Assembly: GCA_023255965.1 (NCBI GenBank) | Contig: JAGDWE010000022.1 | Coordinates: 1 to 39,253, forward strand | Reading direction: 5' to 3' | DNA length: 39,253 nt | Source of the DNA: Desulfurococcales archaeon | GTDB taxonomy: Archaea > Thermoproteota > Thermoprotei_A > Sulfolobales > NBVN01 | Part shown: one piece after another, positions 6,080-14,872 of the stretch | How positions within the stretch are numbered: the stretch's first letter is position 1 | Layout: every line of letters starts with the position of its first letter | The notes under the pieces: model-generated | Database searches by the model: none | The model's input: only the letters and a program-made list of their open reading frames with translations | Told to the model about the DNA's origin: nothing | Position numbers and translations under genes: made by a program

Positions 6080-7832
6080 CTATAATAACATTATGCCTGA
6101 CCTTATCTACCTTAATGAAGCCGAATCTGACCAACTGTACCACTTCATTCACTTTTAAATTCATCATAAACGGCTCGCCATAACCTCTAATCCTTGATAT
6201 CCTAAGCCCCTCGGGCTTCATTACCATCACTCTAACATGGTTATGATAGGGTACCCACTGAATTATTGGAGCATTTAATTTCCTAGCATCGCTTAACTCG
6301 ATACTAAAGAACTCAGCTAAAATACCATCACGGAGCTCGCCAACGTACTTAATGTTCATGTATTCCATCAATCTAACGTAGCCTAATTCCCTAAACTTAA
6401 GGGAGTCATCACTACTTATCAATACCATTAACTTATCATCAATTAAATTTACTTCGATGCTTCTACTACCTAGATCCTTATTTGTAGGGTGTAAAGGTAT
6501 TGAAACCTTATTTAACTCCTTAGGCACGCCTTTAATTATTACATTAACGCCGGGCTGAGGTACAAACATCAACCTCTTAGATGAAGCATCAATAAGCTTT
6601 CTATTTGTTGCCGCGATATTATCCCAGCTAATTACTGCATCGGTGTCCTTAATACCTACCTCCATGATCAATTTCCTAATGACCTCCGGGAGTATACCCC
6701 TCCTCCTTAGTGATGCTATGGTTCCAAATCTAATATCGTCTATCTCTTTAAATACGTTAGGATATTTGAACAGCAGGTCCTTAATTTTAGACTTACTAAG
6801 TATCAACCCCTCTAGTCTCAACCTTCCTACGTTAATCACCTCAGGATACCTCCACTTAAAATACCCATATAGGTATCTCTGCTTAATGGTATTAACCATG
6901 TGCTCTTTACCACGGAGTATATGGGTTACATTCATGAGATGGTCATCTACACCGGCTGCGTAATTATATGTCGGCCATACATTGTATTTAGAGCCAGTTA
7001 TAGGGTGTGGATTCCTGTCCGTATCAATTATTCTAAATGCCACCCAATCCCTCACCGATGGATCTGGATGGGTCGTATCTGTCTTTACCCTTAGAACCGC
7101 CTCCCCCTCGCTAAAGTGATTAGATAGCATCCTGTCCCATAGCTCTAAATTCTTATCTACATCCAAGCCTCTGTGAGGACATGGCTTCATATCGAGTTTA
7201 TACTTACGATACTCATCCCTGCTACATAAATCAACATATGCTCCTCCCACATTTATTAGCTCCTTAGCTAATTCATAATACACTTCCATCCTTAATGACT
7301 GTATGTATTCTTCGTCCCATATCACACCTAGCCATCTTAGGTCATCCTTTATGAGACTGTAAGCATCAGGCAACGGTTTCTTAGTCTTAGGATCGGTATC
7401 CTCAAACCTTAATATGAACTTACCATCATACATCTTAGCGTACTCATAGCTAAGTATAGCAGGTCTAGCATTCCCTAAATGTATAAGGAAGTCTGGATTA
7501 GGGGCGAATCTTGTTCGTATCTCCTTATACAGCTCAACATTAGGTAATGGAGGTAGACCCCTACTTTTCGCAATCTCTTTTCTCTCAAAGATCTCGGGGT
7601 ACCTCTCTTTAGCTAATTTAATTTGATCTTCTAGACTTAGCTTATTGACTTCACTAATTATTTCAGAAACTAATGAGGATAATTCTCTAACATTGGACCT
7701 TAATTCAGGCATTAAACCTAGCAGCTTGCTAATGACCGGTTGAGGTAGCGCTCTACCTGAATGCTCTATAGCGTTCTTTAGGGCTAACTTAAATATTATC
7801 TCACGTAGTTCTAAACTCGAGCTCACTGACAT
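6060..7832 (-). CDS. gltX: Glutamyl-tRNA synthetase (archaeal type)
   Basis: This class Ib synthetase charges glutamate onto tRNA-Glu, and in archaea normally also onto tRNA-Gln for later amidation by GatDE (family knowledge). The 590-residue product has an N-terminal helical region, then RTRFAPNPDFLIHLGNARPA containing the HIGH-like motif HLGN, FEDTDP, and the KMSKS-like LSKSK in GLILSKSKIKDLL. The beta-barrel anticodon domain fills the C-terminal third. The frame opens at 7889, but ATG at 7832 is preferred because GGTGAT lies 4 bases before it. It overlaps the upstream small gene by about 30 bases and ends the long ribosomal/isoprenoid operon. Confidence 0.95.
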   Translation of the reverse strand: MSVSSSLELREIIFKLALKNAIEHSGRALPQPVISKLLGLMPELRSNVRELSSLVSEIISEVNKLSLEDQIKLAKERYPEIFERKEIAKSRGLPPLPNVELYKEIRTRFAPNPDFLIHLGNARPAILSYEYAKMYDGKFILRFEDTDPKTKKPLPDAYSLIKDDLRWLGVIWDEEYIQSLRMEVYYELAKELINVGGAYVDLCSRDEYRKYKLDMKPCPHRGLDVDKNLELWDRMLSNHFSEGEAVLRVKTDTTHPDPSVRDWVAFRIIDTDRNPHPITGSKYNVWPTYNYAAGVDDHLMNVTHILRGKEHMVNTIKQRYLYGYFKWRYPEVINVGRLRLEGLILSKSKIKDLLFKYPNVFKEIDDIRFGTIASLRRRGILPEVIRKLIMEVGIKDTDAVISWDNIAATNRKLIDASSKRLMFVPQPGVNVIIKGVPKELNKVSIPLHPTNKDLGSRSIEVNLIDDKLMVLISSDDSLKFRELGYVRLMEYMNIKYVGELRDGILAEFFSIELSDARKLNAPIIQWVPYHNHVRVMVMKPEGLRISRIRGYGEPFMMNLKVNEVVQLVRFGFIKVDKVRHNVIIAIYLHD

Positions 7833-8256
7833 ACTCATCACCAACAACATAAATAGAATATTTCTCAGGTCTTTCAGGTAATTCTTCAATAATTAGTATA
7901 TAGCCTTTACAGGGAGAGTACACCTTCCTGGTCTCACCCTTGCTAGTAATTATATGTGCTATTAAATCATCGATATCAACATTTAATAGCTCATCTACCT
8001 TAAGTATTACATCATGGCCTGAGACCTCAAATTTACATACCTTAGCCCCTCTACTAATCTTCACGCATTTACGTAGCCTGTCATTACATAGCATTAAATC
8101 CTCCGTAAGAAGCTCATTATCTATCAACCTCTTAACTTCCATAACATCTAAAGACCTTAAGGCATCGTATTCAGGGTCTACCATATAATAGTGAACACCT
8201 AAATAATACCTACGTAGGTTATTTAAGCGCTTATTTAATCTTGATGAAATGCTCAA
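7801..8256 (-). CDS. Small conserved archaeal protein, possibly DUF2118 (biotinyl/lipoyl-like)
   Basis: A 151-residue protein with a TTG start directly after the GGPP synthase stop; its end overlaps gltX. The C-terminal part, including KGETRKVYSPCKGYILIIEE and PERPEKYSIYVV, resembles the barrel-like domain of the archaeal DUF2118 family, where a loop of the form SPxxGxI sits between strands. No lysine of a true biotinyl domain is evident. The family name is from memory and not certain. Its place between GGPP synthase and gltX in the operon suggests a housekeeping role, which I cannot specify. Confidence 0.6.
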   Translation of the reverse strand: MSISSRLNKRLNNLRRYYLGVHYYMVDPEYDALRSLDVMEVKRLIDNELLTEDLMLCNDRLRKCVKISRGAKVCKFEVSGHDVILKVDELLNVDIDDLIAHIITSKGETRKVYSPCKGYILIIEELPERPEKYSIYVVGDEYVSELEFRTT

Positions 8257-9258
8257 TTAGTAATACCTCCTAGTCAAAAACAATGCGAAGTCCTTAATCA
8301 TCTCCTTAGCTTTAATATCGTTAGTCTTGATATCCTCGATTAATGCTAAACCTTTTGAAAGGAATTCTTCAGCCACTTTATTACTATACTCCAACGCGCC
8401 TGACTCAATTATTAACTCAGCTGCCCTCCTTAAATCATCTACACATGCATTTCTATTGCCTAAGACGTTAAGTATGAATTTCTTGGATTGTTCACTAGTA
8501 TTATTTAATGCATATATAACTGGTAATGTCTTCTTACCCTCCCTTAAATCACTATATATAGGCTTACCTAAGACTTTCTCATCGCCAACCAACCCTAGCT
8601 CATCGTCTCTAATTTGAAATGCTATACCAATGTATTTAGCGAAATTACTAATACGCTCTAGAGACCCCTCATCAGCTCCAGCTATGACAGCCCCGATGTA
8701 TGCTGAAGCCTTAAATAAGGCAGCTGTCTTCTTAAATACCATCCTGAGGTACTCATCGATAGTAACGTCAGTTCTACGCTCGAACTCCATATCGAGCGCC
8801 TGACCCTCAGCGACAGTTATAGCTGCCCATGTTAACTCCTTTAAGGCCTTGATTAGACGATCTGATGGGATCCCGTAATCAGCTAATTTCAATAGTGCCT
8901 CATAGGATTTAGCGAAAAGCAGATCCCCGGCTAGTATTGCCATGGCTTCCCCGTACACCTTATGGACTGTAGGAACGCCTCTCCTAAACTCATCCCTATC
9001 CATTATGTCATCGTGAATTAATGTAAAGTTATGAAGTATCTCTACGGAGGCAGCAGGATACAACGCCAATTCCTCCCCTAATCCGAAAATCCTTGCAGAC
9101 AGAACGACCAATAAAGGCCTTAATCTCTTACCCCCAGCCCTAATTAAATGCATTGATGCATCATACAGGCTCCTCTCATCACCCCTAACAACGTCATTTA
9201 TTATAGCATCGATCTTACCAGCTAAGCTGTTAGCATATGCTAATAGAGCTTCAGACAT
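8257..9258 (-). CDS. idsA: Geranylgeranyl diphosphate synthase (trans-prenyltransferase)
   Basis: It condenses IPP with allylic diphosphates to make the C20 precursor of archaeal ether lipids. The 333-residue product has the first aspartate-rich motif DDIMD, preceded by NFTLIH, and the second RDDELG. The Phe five residues before the first motif is the size-limiting residue associated with C20 products in archaeal enzymes. Conserved GGKRLRP binds diphosphate. It lies directly downstream of IPP isomerase, with the next gene starting at its stop codon, so the isoprenoid genes are co-transcribed. Confidence 0.95.
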   Translation of the reverse strand: MSEALLAYANSLAGKIDAIINDVVRGDERSLYDASMHLIRAGGKRLRPLLVVLSARIFGLGEELALYPAASVEILHNFTLIHDDIMDRDEFRRGVPTVHKVYGEAMAILAGDLLFAKSYEALLKLADYGIPSDRLIKALKELTWAAITVAEGQALDMEFERRTDVTIDEYLRMVFKKTAALFKASAYIGAVIAGADEGSLERISNFAKYIGIAFQIRDDELGLVGDEKVLGKPIYSDLREGKKTLPVIYALNNTSEQSKKFILNVLGNRNACVDDLRRAAELIIESGALEYSNKVAEEFLSKGLALIEDIKTNDIKAKEMIKDFALFLTRRYY

Positions 9259-9280
9259 AGATCGACACCTTTTAAAAGAA

Positions 9281-10354
9281 CTACATAATTACTTTTAAAT
9301 TACGTTGAATAATCCAAGTTCTTAATGGGTCGTAAATGACCACAGGCTTAGTCTTCAGCTCATTTACGTTCCTTGAACCAGTAAGAAGCAAAATCGCCTT
9401 TATAGAATTTATTAAACCACGTAAGTACTCCATCAACTCACCTCTATAATATGCCTTTAGGATCGGTAATGCCATCCCAGCGACATCAGCTCCTAATCTA
9501 ATGGACTTCACGACATCTAGAGCTCCTCTAATACCGCCACTAGCTATTATACCTGCGCTAGGTAGTGCTGTCCTAACCTCAACTATCGACGCCGCCGTAG
9601 GGATCCCCCATCTAAGGAGCTCTAAGGCCATGTACTCCTTAATTCTATCCCCCTTACGTCTAGCCCTCAATAGTTCTATTTTGGCCCAATTAGTTCCTCC
9701 AGCACCAGCAACATCGAAGTAATTAACTCCGGCACCACCAATTACACTAGCTACATCCTTAGAAAGACCGAATCCAACCTCCTTAATGATTATTGGAACC
9801 GGTAAAACACGTGAAACCTCCTTAAGCTTATTAAGAAATCCCCTAAAATCGTGTGAGCCCTCAGGCTGGGTTAATTCCTGCACCACATTTAAGTGTACGG
9901 CTAGAGCGTCAGCCTCAACCATATTAACTACCTTCTCGATCATCCCCAAATCGTACTTGATGAATTCGTAGATACCTATATTAGCAATTACTAGAGATTT
10001 AGGCGCGTAAGACCTGACCACATTAAATGTGTGCTTTAAGTGTTCGCATTCGATCGCTGATCTTTGACTACCGACTCCTAGCCCTAGGCCTAGGGCTTCA
10101 ACGACCTTGGCTAACTCAGCATTTATTTTCTCGGTGCTTGGAGCGCCTCCAGTCATACCGCTAATTATTAATGGCGCAGATAATTTCTTACCAAGAAACG
10201 TTACTGACGTATCTACTTCGCTGATATTTAACTCGGGTACCGCATTATGAATTAAATGTACGCACTCCAACCACGTAGTTAAAGGTCCTTCAACATCCTC
10301 CTTCAAGGATATTTCGATATGCTCTAGTTTTCTATCCGCATTACTGCAATTCAA
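9281..10354 (-). CDS. fni: Isopentenyl-diphosphate delta-isomerase type 2 (FMN-dependent)
   Basis: It interconverts IPP and DMAPP using reduced FMN. The 357-residue product has the type 2 hallmarks: SGMTGGAP near the N-terminus, LGVGSQRSAIE, PIIIKEVGFG, the VNYFDVAGAGG segment and ASGGIRGALDV for flavin phosphate binding. The start is TTG at 10354, preceded by GGTGGT at normal spacing and overlapping the end of the IPP-forming kinase gene. Together with that kinase and GGPP synthase it completes the last steps of the pathway to C20. Confidence 0.95.
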   Translation of the reverse strand: MNCSNADRKLEHIEISLKEDVEGPLTTWLECVHLIHNAVPELNISEVDTSVTFLGKKLSAPLIISGMTGGAPSTEKINAELAKVVEALGLGLGVGSQRSAIECEHLKHTFNVVRSYAPKSLVIANIGIYEFIKYDLGMIEKVVNMVEADALAVHLNVVQELTQPEGSHDFRGFLNKLKEVSRVLPVPIIIKEVGFGLSKDVASVIGGAGVNYFDVAGAGGTNWAKIELLRARRKGDRIKEYMALELLRWGIPTAASIVEVRTALPSAGIIASGGIRGALDVVKSIRLGADVAGMALPILKAYYRGELMEYLRGLINSIKAILLLTGSRNVNELKTKPVVIYDPLRTWIIQRNLKVIM

Positions 10355-11142
10355 TACTCTACCACCGTACCTACGAAGTCCTCATCATTTAATGCCTTAA
10401 ATAGGTTCCCCTTAATTAACCCGTTTATCACCTTAACAATAACTCCGTTTACACCTAACTTCACACCCTCTAATAATTTAAATTCCATCGAGCCCGTTAC
10501 GTCGTATCTATTCGAGGACCGTAAGTCTAACTTCATCAACTCATACGCCTTAACACGCTCTAAAAGTATCGCATCCTCGTATTTCTTTGGATCCTTATTA
10601 TAGATGCCATCAACATCAGTTACGAAAACTATCTCCTTAACGTTTAACTCCTTAGCTATAACCCATGCTATGGTATCGCCCGAAAGTACCTTATAGCCGT
10701 CGCTGCATAATACTACATCCCCATATAATATTGGGATGAAGCCCTTTTCCATGAAATCCTTAATAATTTTAAGGTCGTATTGAAGCGATCCGTCAGAAGT
10801 AAATTTAAAGATCGCATGAGGTGGTATGGTAATCGGCATTAAATTGCTGCTCAGTAACTCCCTAACCACAACGTTATTTAGTATGGACATGTAAAATGCT
10901 GCCTCGGAGAAGCATCTATCATCTATTCGTCCAACAATATTTAAGCACTTACGAACTATATAATGCCCGAAGCTGCCACCGCCATGAACTAGCACTAATC
11001 TCATATCATTATTCTCTAATAATACATCACGTATTTCAGCAACTAAGGAGCTAAGGACCTCCCTTCTAACGAGTAATGGTTTCTCCTTAAATGTTAATAC
11101 GCTTCCACCTAACTTAATTAACTTAAGCTTTAAAGCGGCCAT
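10351..11142 (-). CDS. ipk: Isopentenyl phosphate kinase
   Basis: It phosphorylates isopentenyl phosphate to IPP and marks the archaeal versions of the mevalonate pathway. The 263-residue product is an amino acid kinase fold protein: KLGGSVLTFK at the N-terminus, VLVHGGGSFGH with the catalytic His after the glycine-rich loop, LSGDTIAWVIAKEL and FVTDVDGIYNKDP in the nucleotide half. ATG follows GGAG closely. The first 20 bases overlap the end of the degenerate GHMP kinase gene, and the end overlaps the IPP isomerase start. Confidence 0.95.
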   Translation of the reverse strand: MAALKLKLIKLGGSVLTFKEKPLLVRREVLSSLVAEIRDVLLENNDMRLVLVHGGGSFGHYIVRKCLNIVGRIDDRCFSEAAFYMSILNNVVVRELLSSNLMPITIPPHAIFKFTSDGSLQYDLKIIKDFMEKGFIPILYGDVVLCSDGYKVLSGDTIAWVIAKELNVKEIVFVTDVDGIYNKDPKKYEDAILLERVKAYELMKLDLRSSNRYDVTGSMEFKLLEGVKLGVNGVIVKVINGLIKGNLFKALNDEDFVGTVVEY

Positions 11143-11926
11143 GAACTCCTAACACCCTATTTAGATCTACGATATATGTAAATATGTCATTATTGGGGAG
11201 AAATCTATGGGTATTTAGTTGGCTATCATCATCGATTAAGCCCATTAATAATGCATTATATAACTTAATGTATGCTCTTAGGCTAGATATATCATTCTTC
11301 TTTAGTATATCAAATACTTTGATCGTTAGTAATCCTGCTAAATGCGTTAATGTATTGAGTAAGCCTTCATCATAGACGATGGCGCTAAGGCTTAATTTAT
11401 ATGTACTTTGGATTTTACTTATATATAACCTTACATCATTATCCATCTTGATAACCTCGCTACGATACCTCCATATGTAAGGTCCATTAGCTAATTCAAA
11501 AGTTCTGAGACCACTGATGCACTCGTTTAAGCCTAGCCTACCATCTATTATAGTTAGCGATTCAACTTCATTGATACCTAGAATACCGCTTAACGACTTA
11601 ATTATATTGTTAGTTATAAGCACGTAGAGAAAGCCTTCATGGACATAACTCGAATCGACGTGTACCCTAATTCCATAATTAACACCTAATTCATCTCTTA
11701 GGAATTCGTAGAAATCAAATAATAATTTAATTAATGTCTCATCAATAACTCCTACCACCTCTAACCCGTAATCCAGGGATTTTAGCTGTATGCATAAACT
11801 TACAACGCTATTTCCTAACGGCAAAACAATTACAGGATTATGCTTATTGGGTAGGGGTAGACAGAAAAGAGGTACGTACTCGGAGGCCTTAACATGTAAT
11901 TCGTTAACTACAGCTGAAGGTCTCAT
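11123..11926 (-). CDS. Degenerate GHMP kinase-like protein in the mevalonate kinase position
   Basis: A 267-residue protein that is not clearly recognisable by motif, but it sits between MEMO and isopentenyl phosphate kinase, the usual place of mevalonate kinase in related archaea. Weak correspondence: strand VNYGIRVHVDSS is followed by VHEGFLYVLITN where GHMP kinases have the PxGxGLGSSAA loop. ISGLRTFELANGPYIWRY stands where they have SGID...GGxxxF. The C-terminal GAKLTGAGxGG motif is missing. If the homology is right, ATP-binding and catalytic residues are gone and the protein is a pseudoenzyme or decaying. The frame is intact, with a GGAGATT site before the ATG. Confidence 0.5.
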   Translation of the reverse strand: MRPSAVVNELHVKASEYVPLFCLPLPNKHNPVIVLPLGNSVVSLCIQLKSLDYGLEVVGVIDETLIKLLFDFYEFLRDELGVNYGIRVHVDSSYVHEGFLYVLITNNIIKSLSGILGINEVESLTIIDGRLGLNECISGLRTFELANGPYIWRYRSEVIKMDNDVRLYISKIQSTYKLSLSAIVYDEGLLNTLTHLAGLLTIKVFDILKKNDISSLRAYIKLYNALLMGLIDDDSQLNTHRFLPNNDIFTYIVDLNRVLGVHGRFKA

Positions 11927-11932
11927 AATCTC

Positions 11933-12787
11933 CTAGTAAATTCTAATTGATGCGTAGCCGACAACTGCCTCTAACTCCCCTGTTACGTCGCCTGAAGTAG
12001 CGTATTTAAGTAATTCGCCGGATCTACCGCCAGAATTAATCGCCGCATACATTAAAGTCATTACAGGCCCTACGCCACACATGCTGATGTCCTTGGACGT
12101 AACAACCTCATATAGGAGTTCTGGGTCTAACCTAATAATTGATTGTATGGCTTCCTCATCCTTCTTATATGCTACATCATGTGGTTCATAGTGAGTGAAG
12201 TCAGTTGATGCTAGAATCACTACATTCTTTCCTAATTTCCTTGAAGCATTAACAATGGCGTTTGCCACATCTTTAGCTATTTCAGGTGTTTGATAACCCA
12301 TGGTTACTGGTACGAATGGGAACTCGTTAAATAAGTATTGAAGAAATGGTAATTGAACCTCTATAGAGTGTTCATAGGTATGTGCTGGATAGTTTATATC
12401 TATATAATTAGAATTCTTTAAGATCTCTAAGGCAAACTCAGAGTCCACCCTAACTTCACCTAGTGGAGTCACCCATACACCTTTATCATAAATCGAAACC
12501 GCTGTCCCTATGCCTGTGTGATTAGGGCCTATAATTACGAATACATCGGGCCTACCTTCTAATGCAAGTCTATAGTAAGCATGGGCTGCGATAGGGCCGC
12601 TATACATGTAACCAGCATGTGGTACTATAAATCCTATGCTCTCCTTACGTCTCTGAATACTGACTTTAGGTAAATTGCCAGGCCCTAATCGATGATTAAA
12701 ACACCATTCAATCCTATTTACTAGTGCTTCACGTCTCGATTCATAGAAAGTACCAGCAACCGCGGGGTACCTTCTTATGCTCATCAA
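11933..12787 (-). CDS. MEMO family protein
   Basis: MEMO proteins share the fold of extradiol dioxygenases and LigB; their archaeal role is unknown, though the gene is a fixed neighbour of ribosomal and mevalonate genes. The 284-residue product begins RRYPAVAGTFYES, the family start, followed by FIVPHAGYMYSGPIAAHAYY, VFVIIGPNHTG, and LASTDFTHYEPHD with conserved His and Asp. Cys in ISMCGVGPVM matches the conserved MEMO cysteine. Two ATG codons stand in tandem at 12787 and 12784. The first overlaps the S2 stop. Confidence 0.93.
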   Translation of the reverse strand: MMSIRRYPAVAGTFYESRREALVNRIEWCFNHRLGPGNLPKVSIQRRKESIGFIVPHAGYMYSGPIAAHAYYRLALEGRPDVFVIIGPNHTGIGTAVSIYDKGVWVTPLGEVRVDSEFALEILKNSNYIDINYPAHTYEHSIEVQLPFLQYLFNEFPFVPVTMGYQTPEIAKDVANAIVNASRKLGKNVVILASTDFTHYEPHDVAYKKDEEAIQSIIRLDPELLYEVVTSKDISMCGVGPVMTLMYAAINSGGRSGELLKYATSGDVTGELEAVVGYASIRIY

Positions 12788-13443
12788 CCCACCTTAGTCT
12801 CGAATTCCTCAATCCCTACTGACAGATCACCGTTTGGCGGTATGACTCCTCTCTCCCTTAGTACCTGCCTAGCTAATAACCAGTAAATGACAGCTAGGGA
12901 TTTCCTACCTTTATTATTGCCAGGTATGACTAAGTCTATATTAGCTAATCTACTATCCGTACTAGCAATAGCTACTACTGGGATGCCTATTTTAGATGCC
13001 TCAACAAGTACTTGAACGTCCGTTCTTGGATCAGTAATTATTACTACATCGCTTTCAACGTACGACTTAATCCTAGGATTAGTTAACGTGCCAGGAACAA
13101 ACCTACCTATAACATGCTTGCCATTAGTTAGCCGGGCAAACATTTCAACAGGTTTAAATCCGTACTGACGTGCTGAAACAGCTAGAACTGATTCTGGGTT
13201 AAATCTTGATATAAACTTTGCTGCCACCCTGATACGTTCATCTATTAATCTAACATTTAATATGTAAAGACCGTCAGGTCTTAACTTATATACGAACCTC
13301 TCCATATGTTTAGTACATATATGGGTGCCTATATGAACGCCCGCAGCTAAATATACATCCAACGGCGCCAGAAGCTCTATAGCGCCCTTCTCACTAATTA
13401 ATGTCTTCTCAAACTCCTTCCTTTCTTCAGAGCTATATGACAT
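12784..13443 (-). CDS. rps2: Ribosomal protein S2
   Basis: A 219-residue small-subunit protein. The core LAAGVHIGTHICTKHMERFV, then RPDGLYILNV, FVPGTLTNP and ITDPRTDVQVLVEA are diagnostic. Length is normal for archaeal S2 without C-terminal extension. A GGAGGG site lies 8 bases before the ATG. It sits directly after Rpo10 and before MEMO, the conserved archaeal order. Confidence 0.97.
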   Translation of the reverse strand: MSYSSEERKEFEKTLISEKGAIELLAPLDVYLAAGVHIGTHICTKHMERFVYKLRPDGLYILNVRLIDERIRVAAKFISRFNPESVLAVSARQYGFKPVEMFARLTNGKHVIGRFVPGTLTNPRIKSYVESDVVIITDPRTDVQVLVEASKIGIPVVAIASTDSRLANIDLVIPGNNKGRKSLAVIYWLLARQVLRERGVIPPNGDLSVGIEEFETKVG

Positions 13444-13446
13444 TAG

Positions 13447-13650
13447 TTAAACCCTCCTCGAGTACATTATAAGCTCATTTATTAAATCGACATGGGAAAG
13501 CAACATCCTTCTACAGCAATACCTTTTAACATTTAGATCGTCTAATACTTTACTGGGGTCCTCACCGTTTTTAACTCTGGAAATGAACTTCTCCCACTTA
13601 TCACCTATAACTGCACCGCAGGTGAAACATCTAACTGGGATTATTACCAT
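13447..13650 (-). CDS. rpo10: RNA polymerase subunit Rpo10 (RpoN)
   Basis: Rpo10 is a 67-residue zinc-bundle subunit of the archaeal polymerase assembly platform, together with Rpo3, Rpo11 and Rpo12. The N-terminal CFTCG (Cys near 8 and 11) and the later YCCRRMLLSHVDL segment make the zinc site. The Rpo3 gene is in the same operon. The ATG follows GGTGATGATCT, a clear ribosome binding site. Confidence 0.97.
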   Translation of the reverse strand: MVIIPVRCFTCGAVIGDKWEKFISRVKNGEDPSKVLDDLNVKRYCCRRMLLSHVDLINELIMYSRRV

Positions 13651-13656
13651 AGATCA

Positions 13657-14076
13657 TCACCTATACGACTTCTGCCTCCATCTCCTAGCGCTGTATCTCA
13701 TCCACTTCTCAGGCTCTGTTTGCCTGTGGTCACCTGATAACATGCTCCTACTATATTCCTTGAAGCGCCGTTTTAGCTCATCACTTCCAGTATACAATAC
13801 TAAAGCTCTAGCAATAGCTGTTCTAACGGCGTCTGCTTGAGCCATTACGCCGCCTCCCCTAACATTTACCTCGATATCAACCGATTTCCAAATCCCTTCC
13901 CCAGCTAAGAGCAGCGGTTCCATCATCTTTAGGCGGGCCATCTCGATCGGATATATCTCGACTGGCGTGCCGTTAATACGCACCCTACCACTACCGGGCT
14001 TAACTATAGCTCTAGCTACAGCTGTCTTTCTCTTACTTGATGCAATCACGACCCTAGTTGTTTGCTGAGCGCTCAT
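13657..14076 (-). CDS. rps9: Ribosomal protein S9
   Basis: A 139-residue small-subunit protein whose C-terminal tail touches P-site tRNA. The core SSKRKTAVARAIVKPGSGRV, RGGGVMAQADAVRTAIARAL and the basic tail RYSARRWRQKSYR are typical. The frame opens at 14085, but ATG at 14076 forms an ATGA overlap with the L13 stop and gives the usual N-terminus, with GGTGG upstream. Confidence 0.97.
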   Translation of the reverse strand: MSAQQTTRVVIASSKRKTAVARAIVKPGSGRVRINGTPVEIYPIEMARLKMMEPLLLAGEGIWKSVDIEVNVRGGGVMAQADAVRTAIARALVLYTGSDELKRRFKEYSRSMLSGDHRQTEPEKWMRYSARRWRQKSYR

Positions 14077-14513
14077 CCTTTCCACCCAAGAGCCTTCGCT
14101 ATTTCACCTACGCTCACATACCCCCTACTTAGTTTAGAGGCATCGGCTTCAGCTAACTTAATCGCCTTGAAGTTTTTCAGGTTTTCTGGGAAACCCACAT
14201 ATACCTTTAGGTTCTTAAGAACTAAGGAGCCCCTCCAATTATCCTTCGGGAGCATCCCCTTTACAGCTTTCTTAACTATAGCTACTGGATTCCTAGGTCT
14301 CTTAGGGGACCATTTATATGGATTCCTTAGGGTTTTAATACTTAACCATACCCTATATGAATTGATGACCATCAACCTGTTACCACTAACCACCGCCTTC
14401 TCAGCGTTAACCACATACACCTTATATCCACTTAACAGAGCTTTAGCTACATAAGTAGATAACCTACCTAATACAGCTCCTTCAGCATCAACCACCAATA
14501 CGTTATCACTCAT
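14073..14513 (-). CDS. rpl13: Ribosomal protein L13
   Basis: A 146-residue large-subunit protein: VVDAEGAVLGRLSTYVAK at the N-terminus, NAEKAVVSGNR, KAVKGMLPKDNWRG and VYVGFPENL are family segments. ATG overlaps the L18e stop as ATGA, with GGTGAT three bases upstream. The next gene, S9, overlaps its stop in the same way, so translation of L18e, L13 and S9 is probably coupled. Confidence 0.97.
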   Translation of the reverse strand: MSDNVLVVDAEGAVLGRLSTYVAKALLSGYKVYVVNAEKAVVSGNRLMVINSYRVWLSIKTLRNPYKWSPKRPRNPVAIVKKAVKGMLPKDNWRGSLVLKNLKVYVGFPENLKNFKAIKLAEADASKLSRGYVSVGEIAKALGWKG

Positions 14514-14872
14514 ATTATCACCTTAACACCGCTACCTTTAGGAAACTCCTTGATTAAATCCTTAATAGTTATTAACCTACTTCCGGAGGACTTGATCTTT
14601 TCTAAGGCACTTAGTGAACACGAATATGCAGCTATCGTTATCCTCTTATTGAGGGAACCTGCTCCTAATATCTTCCCAGGCACGACCACTACATCGCCAT
14701 CATTCACGTATCTATTGAGCCGCCCTAAGTTTACCACCACACGCCTTCTGCTAGGCCTCATAAGTAATTCTGCAACGTAGTTCCATATTGGTGCATTATA
14801 CCTCCTAGCGCTTTTCCTTAACTCACTAATTAACTTCCTTAGCACTATATTAGTTGGCCCTGTCCTCCTCAA
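14510..14872 (-). CDS. rpl18e: Ribosomal protein L18e
   Basis: A 120-residue archaeal/eukaryotic large-subunit protein related to bacterial L15. The segments RRTGPTNIVLRKLISELRK, RRRVVVNLGRLNRY and VVVPGKILGAGSL are typical. The start is TTG overlapping the Rpo3 stop, with GGTGG six bases before it. Confidence 0.96.
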   Translation of the reverse strand: MRRTGPTNIVLRKLISELRKSARRYNAPIWNYVAELLMRPSRRRVVVNLGRLNRYVNDGDVVVVPGKILGAGSLNKRITIAAYSCSLSALEKIKSSGSRLITIKDLIKEFPKGSGVKVII

